26,129 nucleotides of DNA, taken from assembly GCA_964613425.1 (NCBI GenBank), contig CAZTHC010000008.1:1-26129 (forward strand), in the 5' to 3' direction. The notes below the pieces were generated by a model. That model was not told where the DNA came from. It worked only from the letters and a program-made list of their open reading frames with translations, and made no database searches. Positions 1-7,233 of this stretch are shown in pieces (positions within the stretch are counted from its first letter, which is position 1; each line of letters starts with the position of its first letter). The stretch is from CAZTHC01 sp964613425 (lineage in GTDB: Bacteria > Bacillota > Clostridia > TANB77 > CAG-508). Both the position numbers and the translations under genes were made by a program.

Positions 1-82
1 ATTAATTATTATTAAAAATAAATAGTAATATTTAAACAGAAATAATAATAGTAACTTACTTTTAAATTCCATACAAAATAAT

Positions 83-132
83 CAACACTTAAGCTATATT
101 ATTAGCTTATTAATTGTTGCATAAAGAAGGAG
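83..132 (+). promoter_or_regulatory. glmS leader: hairpin and ribosome binding site
   Basis: The 140 bases before glmS are almost pure A/T. They contain a perfect 7-bp stem (90-96 with 103-109, 6-base loop), extended on the outside by CAAC (83-86) and GTTG (115-118). An AAGGAG ribosome binding site at 127-132 lies 8 bases before the ATG. I see no convincing promoter, which may lie left of the window. The conserved core of the glmS ribozyme, common upstream of this gene in Firmicutes, is not recognisable. Whether the hairpin regulates glmS is unknown. Confidence 0.35.
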
Positions 133-140
133 AATAAAAA

Positions 141-1982
141 ATGTGTGGAATAGTAGGATATGTAGGAGATAAAAAAGCAACTCCTATATTAATTGATGGA
201 CTTTTAAAACTAGAATACAGAGGTTATGACTCTGCTGGTATATCTACGTTAGAGGATAATAAAATATCTAACATAAAAAATAAAGGAAGAGTTAATTCTT
301 TAAATGAAATTTCTGAAATTAACAACTTAGTAGGTACTATAGGTATTGCTCATACAAGATGGGCTACTCATGGTAAACCTTCAACAATAAATTCACATCC
401 TCATATGGATAATTCAAATACTTTTAGCGTTGTTCATAATGGAATTATAGAAAACTACGCTGAATTAAGAACTTTCTTAATTAATAATGGTTACAAATTC
501 TTATCTGAAACAGATACTGAAGTTATACCAAATTTAATTCATTATTATTTTTCAAAAGATACAAATAATGATAATATGAAATTTTTAAGAGCAGTACAAC
601 AAACTTGTAGCAAGTTGTCTGGTAGTTATGCTATTGAAGTAATTTCTCATTTATATCCAGATAAAATGATAGTTACAAGAAAGGATAGCCCTTTAGTTAT
701 TGGTAAAGGCATTTCTGAAAATTATATTAGTTCAGATATCCCGGCAATTCTATCTTATACTAAAGATTTTTATCTTTTAAATGATAATGAGTTAGTAGAA
801 ATTTATAAAGATGCTATAAGCTTTTATGATAATAATTTAAATAAAATATCAAAAGAAATAAAAAATATAACTTGGGATGCAAATGCTGCAGAAAAAGATG
901 GTTTTGAAGATTATATGTTAAAAGAAATTTTCGAACAACCTAAATCTATTAGAGAAACAATAGGATCAAGACTTAAACTTAATGAAAAATGTGATTTTGA
1001 TGATATAGGCTTCAGTAAAGCATATCTAGAATCTATAAACAATATTTATATTGTTGCTTGTGGCACTGCTATGCATGCTGGTTTAGTAGGTAAAAACATT
1101 ATAGAAAAGCTATGTGGAATTCCTGTTACTGTAGATATTGCATCTGAATTCAGATACAGAAATCCAATTATAAATGAACATACATTAGCAATATATATTA
1201 GTCAATCTGGTGAAACTGCAGATACAATTGCAGCGCTTAAACTTGCTAAGTCTAAAGGTGCAAAAACAATTGCTGTTTCAAATGTTATAGGAAGTTCTAT
1301 TACTAGAGAGGCAGACTATTCTATTTATACTCATGCAGGACCTGAAATTGCTGTTGCTTCAACTAAAGCATACACTTCACAAGTTGTTTTACTTGCAATA
1401 CTTGCAATTTACTTCGCAGAAGTATTAGAATCTGTAAATTTTGATGAATTAAATTTACTTAAAAACGATATTTTTAAATTATCTGAAATGTCTGAAAAAG
1501 TATTAGAAAATACAGATTTTATTAAGGATATTGCAAAACAAATATATAATGAAACAGATATGTTCTTTCTAGGTAGAGGTGTTGACTATACTGTTGCATT
1601 AGAAGGTTCTTTGAAATTAAAAGAGATTTCATATATTCACTCTGAAGGATACGCTTCTGGTGAATTAAAGCATGGACCAATTGCTTTAATTGAAGACGGA
1701 ATAACAGTAATTACACTAATTACAGATAAAAACTTAGTTGATAAAACTATAAGTAATGTTCAAGAAGTTATTACTCGTGGTGCAAAAACACTAATAATAA
1801 CAAATCAAAAAATAGAAAATAAAAACTTTGATTACATTTTGGAAATTCCAGAAATTAGTTCTTTAATTTCTCCGGTATTATCTGTTATACCTTTACAACT
1901 ATTAGCTTATTACATTTCTAAAGAAAAAGGACTAGATGTGGATAAACCAAGGAATTTAGCAAAATCTGTAACTGTGGAGTAA
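141..1982 (+). CDS. glmS: Glutamine--fructose-6-phosphate aminotransferase (isomerizing)
   Basis: This cytoplasmic enzyme makes glucosamine-6-phosphate from fructose-6-phosphate and glutamine, the first committed step to UDP-GlcNAc and peptidoglycan. The 613-residue product has the usual family length. It starts MCGIVGY, and the Cys after the initiator Met is the N-terminal nucleophile of the glutaminase domain. TRWATHGKPS, HNGIIENY and SETDTEVI follow in that domain. Two SIS sugar-isomerase domains come next (VACGTAMHAG and SQSGETADT in the first; GRGVDY, ALEGSLKLKEISY and GELKHGPIAL in the second). The protein ends DKPRNLAKSVTVE, as expected for GlmS. It is a single-gene unit closed by a strong terminator. 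Both CGG trinucleotides in it are out of phase (CCG GCA, CCG GTA), so the recoding seen elsewhere does not affect it. Confidence 0.98.
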   Translation: MCGIVGYVGDKKATPILIDGLLKLEYRGYDSAGISTLEDNKISNIKNKGRVNSLNEISEINNLVGTIGIAHTRWATHGKPSTINSHPHMDNSNTFSVVHNGIIENYAELRTFLINNGYKFLSETDTEVIPNLIHYYFSKDTNNDNMKFLRAVQQTCSKLSGSYAIEVISHLYPDKMIVTRKDSPLVIGKGISENYISSDIPAILSYTKDFYLLNDNELVEIYKDAISFYDNNLNKISKEIKNITWDANAAEKDGFEDYMLKEIFEQPKSIRETIGSRLKLNEKCDFDDIGFSKAYLESINNIYIVACGTAMHAGLVGKNIIEKLCGIPVTVDIASEFRYRNPIINEHTLAIYISQSGETADTIAALKLAKSKGAKTIAVSNVIGSSITREADYSIYTHAGPEIAVASTKAYTSQVVLLAILAIYFAEVLESVNFDELNLLKNDIFKLSEMSEKVLENTDFIKDIAKQIYNETDMFFLGRGVDYTVALEGSLKLKEISYIHSEGYASGELKHGPIALIEDGITVITLITDKNLVDKTISNVQEVITRGAKTLIITNQKIENKNFDYILEIPEISSLISPVLSVIPLQLLAYYISKEKGLDVDKPRNLAKSVTVE

Positions 1983-1985
1983 ATT

Positions 1986-2030
1986 ATATATTGCTGGGCG
2001 TATTGTATACGCCCAGCAATATATTTATAA
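1986..2030. terminator. Strong, probably bidirectional terminator between glmS and bofA
   Basis: A perfect 17-bp stem (1986-2002 with 2008-2024) closes a 5-base loop, TTGTA, and is followed by T/A-rich sequence. It lies between the convergent genes glmS (+) and bofA (-) and probably serves both. Its inner part, GGGCGTA-loop-TACGCCC, recurs at 2669-2687 and, in shorter form, in the terminator at 7767-7793. A repeat family seems to have been co-opted as terminators. Confidence 0.9.
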
Positions 2031-2049
2031 TTAAAATTTTACCTATTTT

Positions 2050-2314
2050 TCACATAATAAAAAGTTGTATTATTACTAGCAGAATTGCTCCTGGAATTCC
2101 TAGTATTCCCACTAATGCAGCTGTTATAATATTTAATCCTATATGAAAATTGAAACCTGCACCAACTAAATTTATTAAATAAATTAAGAATCCTCCGCAA
2201 TAATGAATTTATAATTAGCTTTACAATTTTCTTTAATGGTATTATTAATAATTTTCCAAATGCAAATAAACATATAATACAAGTTAAAAAAGTTATAATC
2301 ACGTTTATATTCAT
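2050..2314 (-). CDS. bofA: Pro-sigma-K processing inhibitor BofA, with a +1 frameshift at CGG
   Basis: BofA is a small integral membrane protein of the sporulation outer forespore membrane that holds the SpoIVFB protease inactive and so delays sigma-K activation. I start at the ATG at 2314, which has GGAGG (2320-2324) 5 bases upstream; a second ATG at 2326 overlaps that ribosome binding site. The unshifted frame gives a good N-terminal hydrophobic segment and then nonsense after NSLL. At 2195-2197 (minus strand) the frame reads TTG CGG AGG. Skipping the C at 2197 gives LLGGFLIYLINLVGAG, then the BofA-typical segment with ALVGILGIPGAILL, and a stop at 2050-2052. The corrected product is 87 residues, the length known for Bacillus BofA, and the site is Gly40. 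There is no other lesion. It lies downstream of a YaaL-like gene, as in other Firmicutes. Confidence 0.88.
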
Positions 2315-2377
2315 ATAAGCCTCCATACTAAACTTTATTGTTTATTGAATTATATGATTAATATTGGACAAATATTC

Positions 2378-2608
2378 TTAAGAAACTTCTTTTAAAGAAA
2401 CCTCCAATTGTTTTATTAAATCTAACGATATTCCTTTCTCTTTTACCTTTTTAATTAAATAATCTAGTTTTGCTTGATTGGCTTTTATCTGGTATATATA
2501 GTAATCTATTAACTCACCGTTTGCTACTTCAAAGTTTTTGGTTGCAACTTGAAATTCTGATTTTGTTCTTATTATACACTTTATTAATTCCATTTCTTCT
2601 GAATTCAT
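2378..2608 (-). CDS. DUF2508 / YaaL-like small protein
   Basis: This 76-residue protein starts at an ATG (2606-2608) preceded by AGGAGG at 2613-2618. A longer reading back to 2680 runs through repeat sequence and is unlikely. The protein is mostly amphipathic helix with an acidic N-terminus (MNSEEMELIK), the pattern MNFEVANGELIDYYIYQIKA-like in its middle, and a Lys-rich tail. Size, composition and position directly upstream of bofA match the YaaL/DUF2508 family, whose function is unknown. It and bofA are 63 bp apart and probably co-transcribed. The usual upstream partner recR is absent; repeats lie there instead. Confidence 0.7.
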   Translation of the reverse strand: MNSEEMELIKCIIRTKSEFQVATKNFEVANGELIDYYIYQIKANQAKLDYLIKKVKEKGISLDLIKQLEVSLKEVS

Positions 2609-2666
2609 ATATCCTCCTCGTATAATGAACATATAATTCATTATATATTTTTTGTTGGTTGAATTT

Positions 2667-2777
2667 TCGGGCGTATACAATACGCTCCTACAGATTTACA
2701 ATATGTTTTTGCATGCATTTCTATTTGCAGGTCGTCGAGGACGCCGACCCCTACAATTTACAATGTGTTTTTGCAAT
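2667..2777. repeat. Two adjacent repeat units with palindromic heads
   Basis: Unit 1 has a palindromic head (GGGCGTATACAATACGCTC, 2669-2687) followed by CCTACAGATTTACAATAT and GTTTTTGCA up to 2713. Unit 2 has a different GC-rich head (2730-2748) followed by CCTACAATTTACAATGTG and TTTTTGCA up to 2774. The tails are near-identical and the heads differ. The unit 2 head plus CCTAC (2730-2754) occurs exactly, in inverted orientation, at 11650-11674. This is the GC-rich part of an otherwise gene-free 347-base stretch (2609-2955). Confidence 0.7.
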
Positions 2778-2785
2778 TCACTTTC

Positions 2786-2834
2786 AGCAATACAGTAGCC
2801 AATCGTAAGTGACATATTTTTTCTGTTTACTAAT
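2786..2834. repeat. Partial copy of a dispersed palindromic repeat
   Basis: These 49 bases match the left arm of the element at 21875-21975 at roughly four positions in five. The shared core is AGCAA-ACA-TAGCCAA-CG-A-GTGA-ATATTTTT. The right arm of that element is not recognisable here, so this looks like a half or decayed copy. It lies upstream of the DUF1653-serS promoter. Confidence 0.55.
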
Positions 2835-2892
2835 AATTTGCACCATATATTTCTATTTATGCATATTATTTGCTTAAAACTTGTATTGTACC

Positions 2893-2947
2893 TTGCAAAA
2901 AAAGTAATTTTATAGTAAACTTGTTGTATTAAAATTTAGTAAGGAGG
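2893..2947 (+). promoter_or_regulatory. Possible promoter and ribosome binding site of the DUF1653-serS-engB operon
   Basis: TTGCAA (2893-2898) and TAAACT (2916-2921) are separated by 17 bases, a plausible sigma-A promoter. AAGGAGG at 2941-2947 lies 8 bases before the ATG at 2956. A TTGTAC/TATAGT pair with 19-base spacing overlaps it and is an alternative. No T-box leader is recognisable, although serS genes in Firmicutes often have one. Confidence 0.4.
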
Positions 2948-2955
2948 TAATATAA

Positions 2956-3195
2956 ATGCAAGAAATTGAATGTGGAAAAACATATAGACATTTTAAAGGA
3001 AATTTTTACTTAGTAATTGATACAGCTCTTCACTCGGAAACATTAGAACAATATGTTGTATATAAAGCTTTATATGGTGAATTTAAAACATTTATACGAC
3101 CTCTAAGTATGTTTTTTGAAGAGATCGATGTTAATAGAGCAGACAACATTACAAAACAAAAATATAGATTTGAAAGGATGAATATAAAATGTTAG
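2956..3195 (+). CDS. DUF1653 domain protein
   Basis: This 79-residue cytoplasmic protein is made almost entirely of a DUF1653-type beta-rich domain. The motifs GKTYRHFKGN, LHSETLEQYVVYKALYG and FIRPLSMFFEEID follow the family pattern. The function of the family is unknown. A strong AAGGAGG precedes the ATG. Its stop overlaps the serS start by 7 bases (3189-3195), which implies translational coupling in one operon. It uses CGA as an arginine codon (FIRPL), so not all CGN codons are affected by the recoding. Confidence 0.8.
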   Translation: MQEIECGKTYRHFKGNFYLVIDTALHSETLEQYVVYKALYGEFKTFIRPLSMFFEEIDVNRADNITKQKYRFERMNIKC

Positions 3196-4469
3196 ATATA
3201 AAATTTGTCAGAGAAAACCCTGATTTAGTTAAAGAAAATATAAAAAAGAAATTTCAAGACCATAAATTACATTTAGTAGATGAAGTTCTTGAACTAGATG
3301 AAAAAAATAGAACAATTAAGCTTAAAGGTGATGAACTTAGAATGAAACGTAATTCATTAAGTTCTCAAATTGGTTTATTAATGAAAGAAAGTAAAAAAGA
3401 AGAAGCCGAAAACATAAAAGCTGAAGTTAATGCAATTAATTTAGAACTTGTTGAAAATGAAAAATTAGAAACAGAACTTGCTGCACAAGTAAAAGAAAGA
3501 ATGATGAAGATTCCAAACATAATTCACAATTCTGTCCCTGTTGGAAAAGATGATTCTGAAAACGTTGAAGTAGAAAAATTTGGTGAACCAGTAGTACCTA
3601 ATTATGAAATACCTTATCATACAGAAATAATGGAAAATTTGTCTGGATTAGATTTAGATTCTGCACGTAGAGTTGCTGGAAATGGTTTCTATTATTTAGT
3701 AGGAAATATTGCAAGACTTCATTCTGCAGTTATTTCTTATGCTAGAGACTTTATGATTAATAAAGGTTTTACTTATTGCATTCCACCATATATGATTAGA
3801 AGTGAAGTTGTTACTGGTGTTATGAGCTTTGAAGAAATGGATGCAATGATGTATAAAATAGAAGGCGAAGATTTATATCTAATTGGTACAAGTGAGCATT
3901 CTATGATAGGAAAATTTAAAGACCAAATTCTTAACAAAACAGATTTGCCATATACTATGACATCTTATTCTCCTTGCTTTAGAAAAGAAAAAGGTGCACA
4001 CGGAATTGAAGAACGTGGTGTATACCGTATTCATCAATTTGAAAAACAAGAAATGATAGTAGTTTGTGAACCAGAAGAAAGTTATGATTGGTATAATAAA
4101 ATGTGGGCTTATACTGTAGAACTATTCAGAAGCTTGGATATTCCTGTTCGTACATTAGAATGTTGCTCAGGAGATTTAGCAGATTTGAAATCTAAGAGTG
4201 TTGATGTTGAAGCTTGGAGTCCAAGGCAACAAAAATACTTTGAAGTTGGAAGTTGTTCAAATCTTACAGATGCACAAAGTAGAAGACTTGGAATTCGTAT
4301 AAAAGGTGAAAAAGGAAATTATTTTGCACATACATTAAATAATACAGTAATAGCTCCACCTCGTATGCTTATTGCTTTTTTGGAAAACAACTATAATGAA
4401 GATGGTAGCATTAATATTCCAATAGCATTAAGACCTTACATGGGTGGAATGGAAAAATTAGAAAGGTAA
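3189..4469 (+). CDS. serS: Serine--tRNA ligase
   Basis: This class II aminoacyl-tRNA synthetase charges tRNA-Ser. The 426-residue protein begins MLDIKFVRENPDLVKENI, followed by the two-helix coiled-coil tRNA-binding arm (about residues 30-105). The catalytic domain has the GTSEHSMIGKF segment, motif 2 (PCFRKEKGAHGIEERGVYR, about residues 255-275) and motif 3 (APPRMLIAFLENN, near the C-terminus). The ending RPYMGGMEKLER and the TLECCSGDLADLKSKSVDVE segment match a clostridial subtype of SerRS. It overlaps the DUF1653 gene upstream by 7 bases and is followed 10 bases later by engB. CGG occurs only out of phase (CAC GGA). Confidence 0.97.
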   Translation: MLDIKFVRENPDLVKENIKKKFQDHKLHLVDEVLELDEKNRTIKLKGDELRMKRNSLSSQIGLLMKESKKEEAENIKAEVNAINLELVENEKLETELAAQVKERMMKIPNIIHNSVPVGKDDSENVEVEKFGEPVVPNYEIPYHTEIMENLSGLDLDSARRVAGNGFYYLVGNIARLHSAVISYARDFMINKGFTYCIPPYMIRSEVVTGVMSFEEMDAMMYKIEGEDLYLIGTSEHSMIGKFKDQILNKTDLPYTMTSYSPCFRKEKGAHGIEERGVYRIHQFEKQEMIVVCEPEESYDWYNKMWAYTVELFRSLDIPVRTLECCSGDLADLKSKSVDVEAWSPRQQKYFEVGSCSNLTDAQSRRLGIRIKGEKGNYFAHTLNNTVIAPPRMLIAFLENNYNEDGSINIPIALRPYMGGMEKLER

Positions 4470-4479
4470 TTTGTATAAT

Positions 4480-5069
4480 ATGATTATTAAAAATCCGAAA
4501 TTTGAAATTTCAGCAGTGAGTCCTAAACAGTATCCAAAAAATAATTTGCCAGAAATAGTTTTAGTTCGGCAAATCTAATGTTGGAAAGTCATCTTTCATA
4601 AATACAATGTTAAACAGGAAATCACTTGCTAGAACCAGTAGTGAACCTCGGTAAAACACGTTTAATTAATTTTTATAATGTAGATAATTCTTTTTACTTT
4701 GTAGATTTACCTGGGTATGGCTATAGTAAAATGTCTAAGGTTGAACAAGAACAGGTTGGAAAATTCATAGAAGAATACTTATCAATTAGAAAAGAAATTT
4801 CTCTAATAGTATTTCTCTTAGATATTAGGCATGCACCAACAGAAAATGATAAAGTAATGTACAATTATATTATGAATACCGGTTTTCCTTGTTTAATTAT
4901 TGCAAACAAAGCAGATAAAATAGCACCTACTAAGGTACCTACTTATGTAGAAGAATTGCAGAAATCACTAAATCCATTAAAAGATTTAAAATTTCTACCA
5001 TTTTCTTCTGAAAAGAAAATATATACACAAGAAGTTTGGAAAGAAATAGAAAAAAGAATAGGTTGCTAA
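4480..5069 (+). CDS. engB: Ribosome biogenesis GTPase EngB/YsxC, with two +1 frameshifts at CGG
   Basis: EngB (YsxC/YihA) is a small GTPase for late 50S subunit assembly and is usually essential. Three frames must be joined. Frame one starts at the ATG at 4480 (MIIKNPKFEISAVSPKQY...EIVLV) and hits CGG at 4567-4569, three codons before a stop. Skipping C4567 gives the P-loop region GKSNVGKSSF and NRKSLARTSSEP. That frame meets CGG TAA at 4649. Skipping C4649 gives GKTRLINFYNVD and runs to the stop at 5069. The product is 195 residues, the family's usual length. G3 (DLPGYGYSKMSK), G4 (NKADK) and G5 (FSSEKK) are intact. The recoded positions are the conserved first Gly of the P-loop region (Gly30) and the Gly of the EPGKT switch segment (Gly57). 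A naive annotation would call a 147-residue fragment lacking the P-loop. It lies 10 bases after serS. Confidence 0.92.
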
Positions 5070-5088
5070 AAGCAACCTATTCTTTTTT
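5051..5088 (+). terminator. Terminator of the serS-engB operon
   Basis: A perfect 17-bp stem (5051-5067 with 5071-5087) closes an AAA loop and ends in a run of six T. The engB stop codon (5067-5069) sits at the loop. With A-rich sequence on its left flank it could also act on the opposite strand for the cohesin-domain gene ending at 5099. Confidence 0.9.
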
Positions 5089-5098
5089 ATTTAACTTA

Positions 5099-5824
5099 TT
5101 ATATATTTTTATATTTTTTATATGAAATATATGCTACTCCTGATGCAAGCACTGCTATTAATAACAATGGAGCCGTATAATCTTCTAATCCTGTTTTTGG
5201 CATTGTATTTGATATTGCATTGTTCTTTGATGTATTTGCTGTATTTATTTTATTTATTGTATTTACTGTATTAACTGGTTTTATAGTGTTATTTGATATT
5301 ATATTTATTGTATTTACCTTATTGCTATTTCCATATTTATCTATTGTTGATGCAATATTTGCAGATACTGTTACATTATTTGCAGGAACATCGTCTGCCC
5401 CATTTGAAATTACTATATCTTTTAAAGTTATTGTTGTTTTTCCTAATGTCGCATCTGATTTTACGGTAAGCTCTATTGCAAATGGTTCATTGTCTGTTTT
5501 TATAAAATTACTTCTAGATGCTACAAATTCACCTGTTGTTAAATCGAAACTATCTATTACCCAATCATTTTGTGGTTTTAAATTTGCTTTTTCTATTTTT
5601 TCAAATACATCTTTATCATAATCTATTTTTCCTGTTAACTTTGAAATTCCACTTGTTCCAACGTTTATATCTGATAAAGATACTCCTACAGTTGCCTTGC
5701 CGCTTGGTATATAATCTTCAGCATCTGCTGTAAGTTTTACTTTATAACTATATGCTGCTAGTACAGTACCATAAGCTGATAATAACAAAACAGCTAGCAA
5801 TGATATTATTAATACTTTTTTCAT
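5099..5824 (-). CDS. Secreted cohesin-domain protein with LPXTG-like sorting signal
   Basis: The 241-residue protein starts at the ATG at 5824, which has AAAGGAGAG just upstream; an earlier in-frame start at 5866 lacks a ribosome binding site. Residues 1-25 are a signal peptide (MKKVLIISLLAVLLL...VLAAYS). A cohesin-like beta-sandwich domain follows (about residues 27-160; DINVGTSGISKLTGKIDYD, FAIELTVKSDATLGKTTITL). Next is an Asn/Thr-rich linker (about 165-205) with repeats such as NTVNTINKINTANTSKNN. The end is MPKTG, a hydrophobic segment and KKYKNI, a sortase-type cell wall anchor. Cohesins bind dockerins in cellulosomes and some adhesins; no dockerin is visible here. The partner is unknown. 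Confidence 0.75.
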   Translation of the reverse strand: MKKVLIISLLAVLLLSAYGTVLAAYSYKVKLTADAEDYIPSGKATVGVSLSDINVGTSGISKLTGKIDYDKDVFEKIEKANLKPQNDWVIDSFDLTTGEFVASRSNFIKTDNEPFAIELTVKSDATLGKTTITLKDIVISNGADDVPANNVTVSANIASTIDKYGNSNKVNTINIISNNTIKPVNTVNTINKINTANTSKNNAISNTMPKTGLEDYTAPLLLIAVLASGVAYISYKKYKNI

Positions 5825-5889
5825 TTGATTCTCTCCTTTAATTCCGTATAACTTTTTATTTAGCAAAATTATACCTTTTTCTAAATAAT

Positions 5890-5918
5890 AGTATAAAATA
5901 TGTCTGTTCTAAAATCAA
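5890..5918 (-). promoter_or_regulatory. Putative promoter of the cohesin-domain gene
   Basis: On the minus strand TTGATT (5913-5918) and TATACT (5890-5895) are separated by 17 bases, a good sigma-A pattern. It would give a leader of roughly 55-60 bases before the ATG at 5824. Confidence 0.5.
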
Positions 5919-5948
5919 TAGTTTATAAATTTTGTAATTCAAATGTAA

Positions 5949-5998
5949 TATTATCTTAACTCTTTTGAAATATTATCGTAACATTCTTCTTGTATAAT
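5949..5998 (+). promoter_or_regulatory. Direct repeats and extended -10 upstream of the HExxH gene
   Basis: TATTATCTTAAC (5949-5960) and TATTATCGTAAC (5971-5982) differ at one base and start 22 bases apart, about two helical turns. They lie just upstream of an extended -10, TGTATAAT (5991-5998), which has no good -35 at the usual spacing. A promoter with a weak -35 and tandem sites looks like an activator-dependent promoter. Because the region is divergent, the cohesin gene may share the sites. Confidence 0.4.
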
Positions 5999-6032
5999 AT
6001 ATACAAGAATTCTAGGGAAGGAATCTTTTAGA

Positions 6033-7148
6033 ATGAGTTACAAAAGCTTACTAAAAAAAGAAGGTATTAATTCAATAGTTAAATTAGAAGATTCAACAAT
6101 TTCTAAAATTGCTGAACAAATTTCTTCAAAGCTATCTGTTACTTTTGAAGAGCATAATTTGAATTCAGATAAATTGTTTTGTTGTTTATCTAAATTAAAT
6201 ATGTACTCTGCAGAAATGCCAAATGATTCTTCATGTGCAAAATATTTTTCTAAAACCAAATCAATATATTTTTCTAAGCACTTATCTCTAGAAGAAATGA
6301 TATCTCTTGGGACACACGAATGTATTCATTATATACAAGAGATCTGCGATGAAAATGGTACTGCATACAAATTTGGTTTATACGATATTGGTTCAATTGG
6401 TTTATCTATTAATGAAGCTTCTGTACAGTATTTAACTTCTTTAACAAGTGGAGCCAAATCAGAAAGAGTTAAATATTTTAATATAGATTTACCTACCGTA
6501 AGTTCCAATTATTACCCATTAGAATGTTCACTTATTTCACAATTAGCCTATTTTACTGGAGAATACCCATTAATACATAGCACATTATACAGTGATGATA
6601 TATTTAAAAATACACTTATTTCAATAACTAATAAAAAAACTTATTCTAACATTTTAAAGAATTTTGATAAAATGCTAGAATTAGAAGATGAATTAAATTT
6701 CTTTATTACAGAATTATCTTATACCAAAAAAATTAACCAAATAAAATCTTTAAACAAACTTATTAAAGATTACAAGCAAACAATCTCAACTATTTATTTT
6801 AACACTCAAAATACTATTTTATCTGCTTGTTTTGAAAATGAGTTAAACAGTATTAGAAATTTTGAAGATATACGAAATTTGAAAGAAAGCCTTTACAACT
6901 ATAAAAATTACATTGGATTCACTGATGAATATGAGTTTTACAATAATTTTTATTGTTATGCAATGAATATTCTTGAACAAAAAAGAGAACACATTGAAGT
7001 ATATGGAGATATTAATGTACTTGAACAGGCATTAGCCCTTGTTCCTTCAAAAATATCATTATTTAGTAAATTTATTATTTCGATAAAAAAACTATTTAGA
7101 GTTAATTCTACAAATACACAATTTCAATTTTTTGAAAATAAAATGTAA
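6033..7148 (+). CDS. Putative HExxH zinc metalloprotease-like protein
   Basis: I do not recognise a named family. The 371-residue protein has no signal peptide. Its clearest feature is HECIH at residues 95-99 within MISLGTHECIHYIQE, followed 29 residues later by NEASVQY (Glu128). This HExxH...E arrangement is that of a gluzincin-type zinc site. The C-terminal half (about 200-345) is helical and charged with little further signature, and the end (ISLFSKFIISIKKLF) is a basic hydrophobic stretch that might touch the membrane. Catalysis is an inference from the motif. The gene is monocistronic, between an extended -10 with direct repeats and its own terminator. There is no CGG in it. Confidence 0.55.
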   Translation: MSYKSLLKKEGINSIVKLEDSTISKIAEQISSKLSVTFEEHNLNSDKLFCCLSKLNMYSAEMPNDSSCAKYFSKTKSIYFSKHLSLEEMISLGTHECIHYIQEICDENGTAYKFGLYDIGSIGLSINEASVQYLTSLTSGAKSERVKYFNIDLPTVSSNYYPLECSLISQLAYFTGEYPLIHSTLYSDDIFKNTLISITNKKTYSNILKNFDKMLELEDELNFFITELSYTKKINQIKSLNKLIKDYKQTISTIYFNTQNTILSACFENELNSIRNFEDIRNLKESLYNYKNYIGFTDEYEFYNNFYCYAMNILEQKREHIEVYGDINVLEQALALVPSKISLFSKFIISIKKLFRVNSTNTQFQFFENKM

Positions 7149-7163
7149 TTATATAAAACATCT

Positions 7164-7193
7164 AACTGCAAGGTAAAACCTTGCAGTTTTTAT
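7164..7193 (+). terminator. Terminator of the HExxH gene
   Basis: An 11-bp perfect stem (7164-7174 with 7178-7188) with an AAA loop runs into TTTTATTT. It lies 15 bases after the stop codon. Confidence 0.85.
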
Positions 7194-7226
7194 TTCTATA
7201 TGCTATAATTTCTTGTATGTGAGGTG
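7181..7226 (+). promoter_or_regulatory. Promoter and ribosome binding site of the DUF4364 gene, overlapping the upstream terminator
   Basis: TTGCAG (7181-7186) and an extended -10 TGCTATAAT (TATAAT 7204-7209) are 17 bases apart. The -35 element is part of the right arm of the preceding terminator. GAGGTG at 7221-7226 precedes a TTG codon at 7234 by 7 bases, which sets the start. Confidence 0.55.
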
Positions 7227-7233
7227 CATTGAA

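Noticed and set aside
1..140. glmS ribozyme upstream of glmS
   Set aside because: The 140 bases are nearly all A/T and lack the conserved GC-containing core and pseudoknot segments that should lie within about 100 bases of the start. Only a simple hairpin is seen.
2667..2777. CRISPR array
   Set aside because: There are only two units, with unlike heads and no regular unique spacers, and no cas genes nearby.
2700..2955. T-box riboswitch ahead of the serS operon
   Set aside because: No T-box motif, specifier loop or antiterminator was recognisable; the stretch holds repeats and a simple promoter.
4567..4652. prfB-type or stop-dependent programmed frameshifting
   Set aside because: Only engB site 2 has a stop next to CGG. 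In bofA and trmH the next zero-frame stop is 17 or more codons away, and there is no CUU slippery codon or upstream Shine-Dalgarno element.
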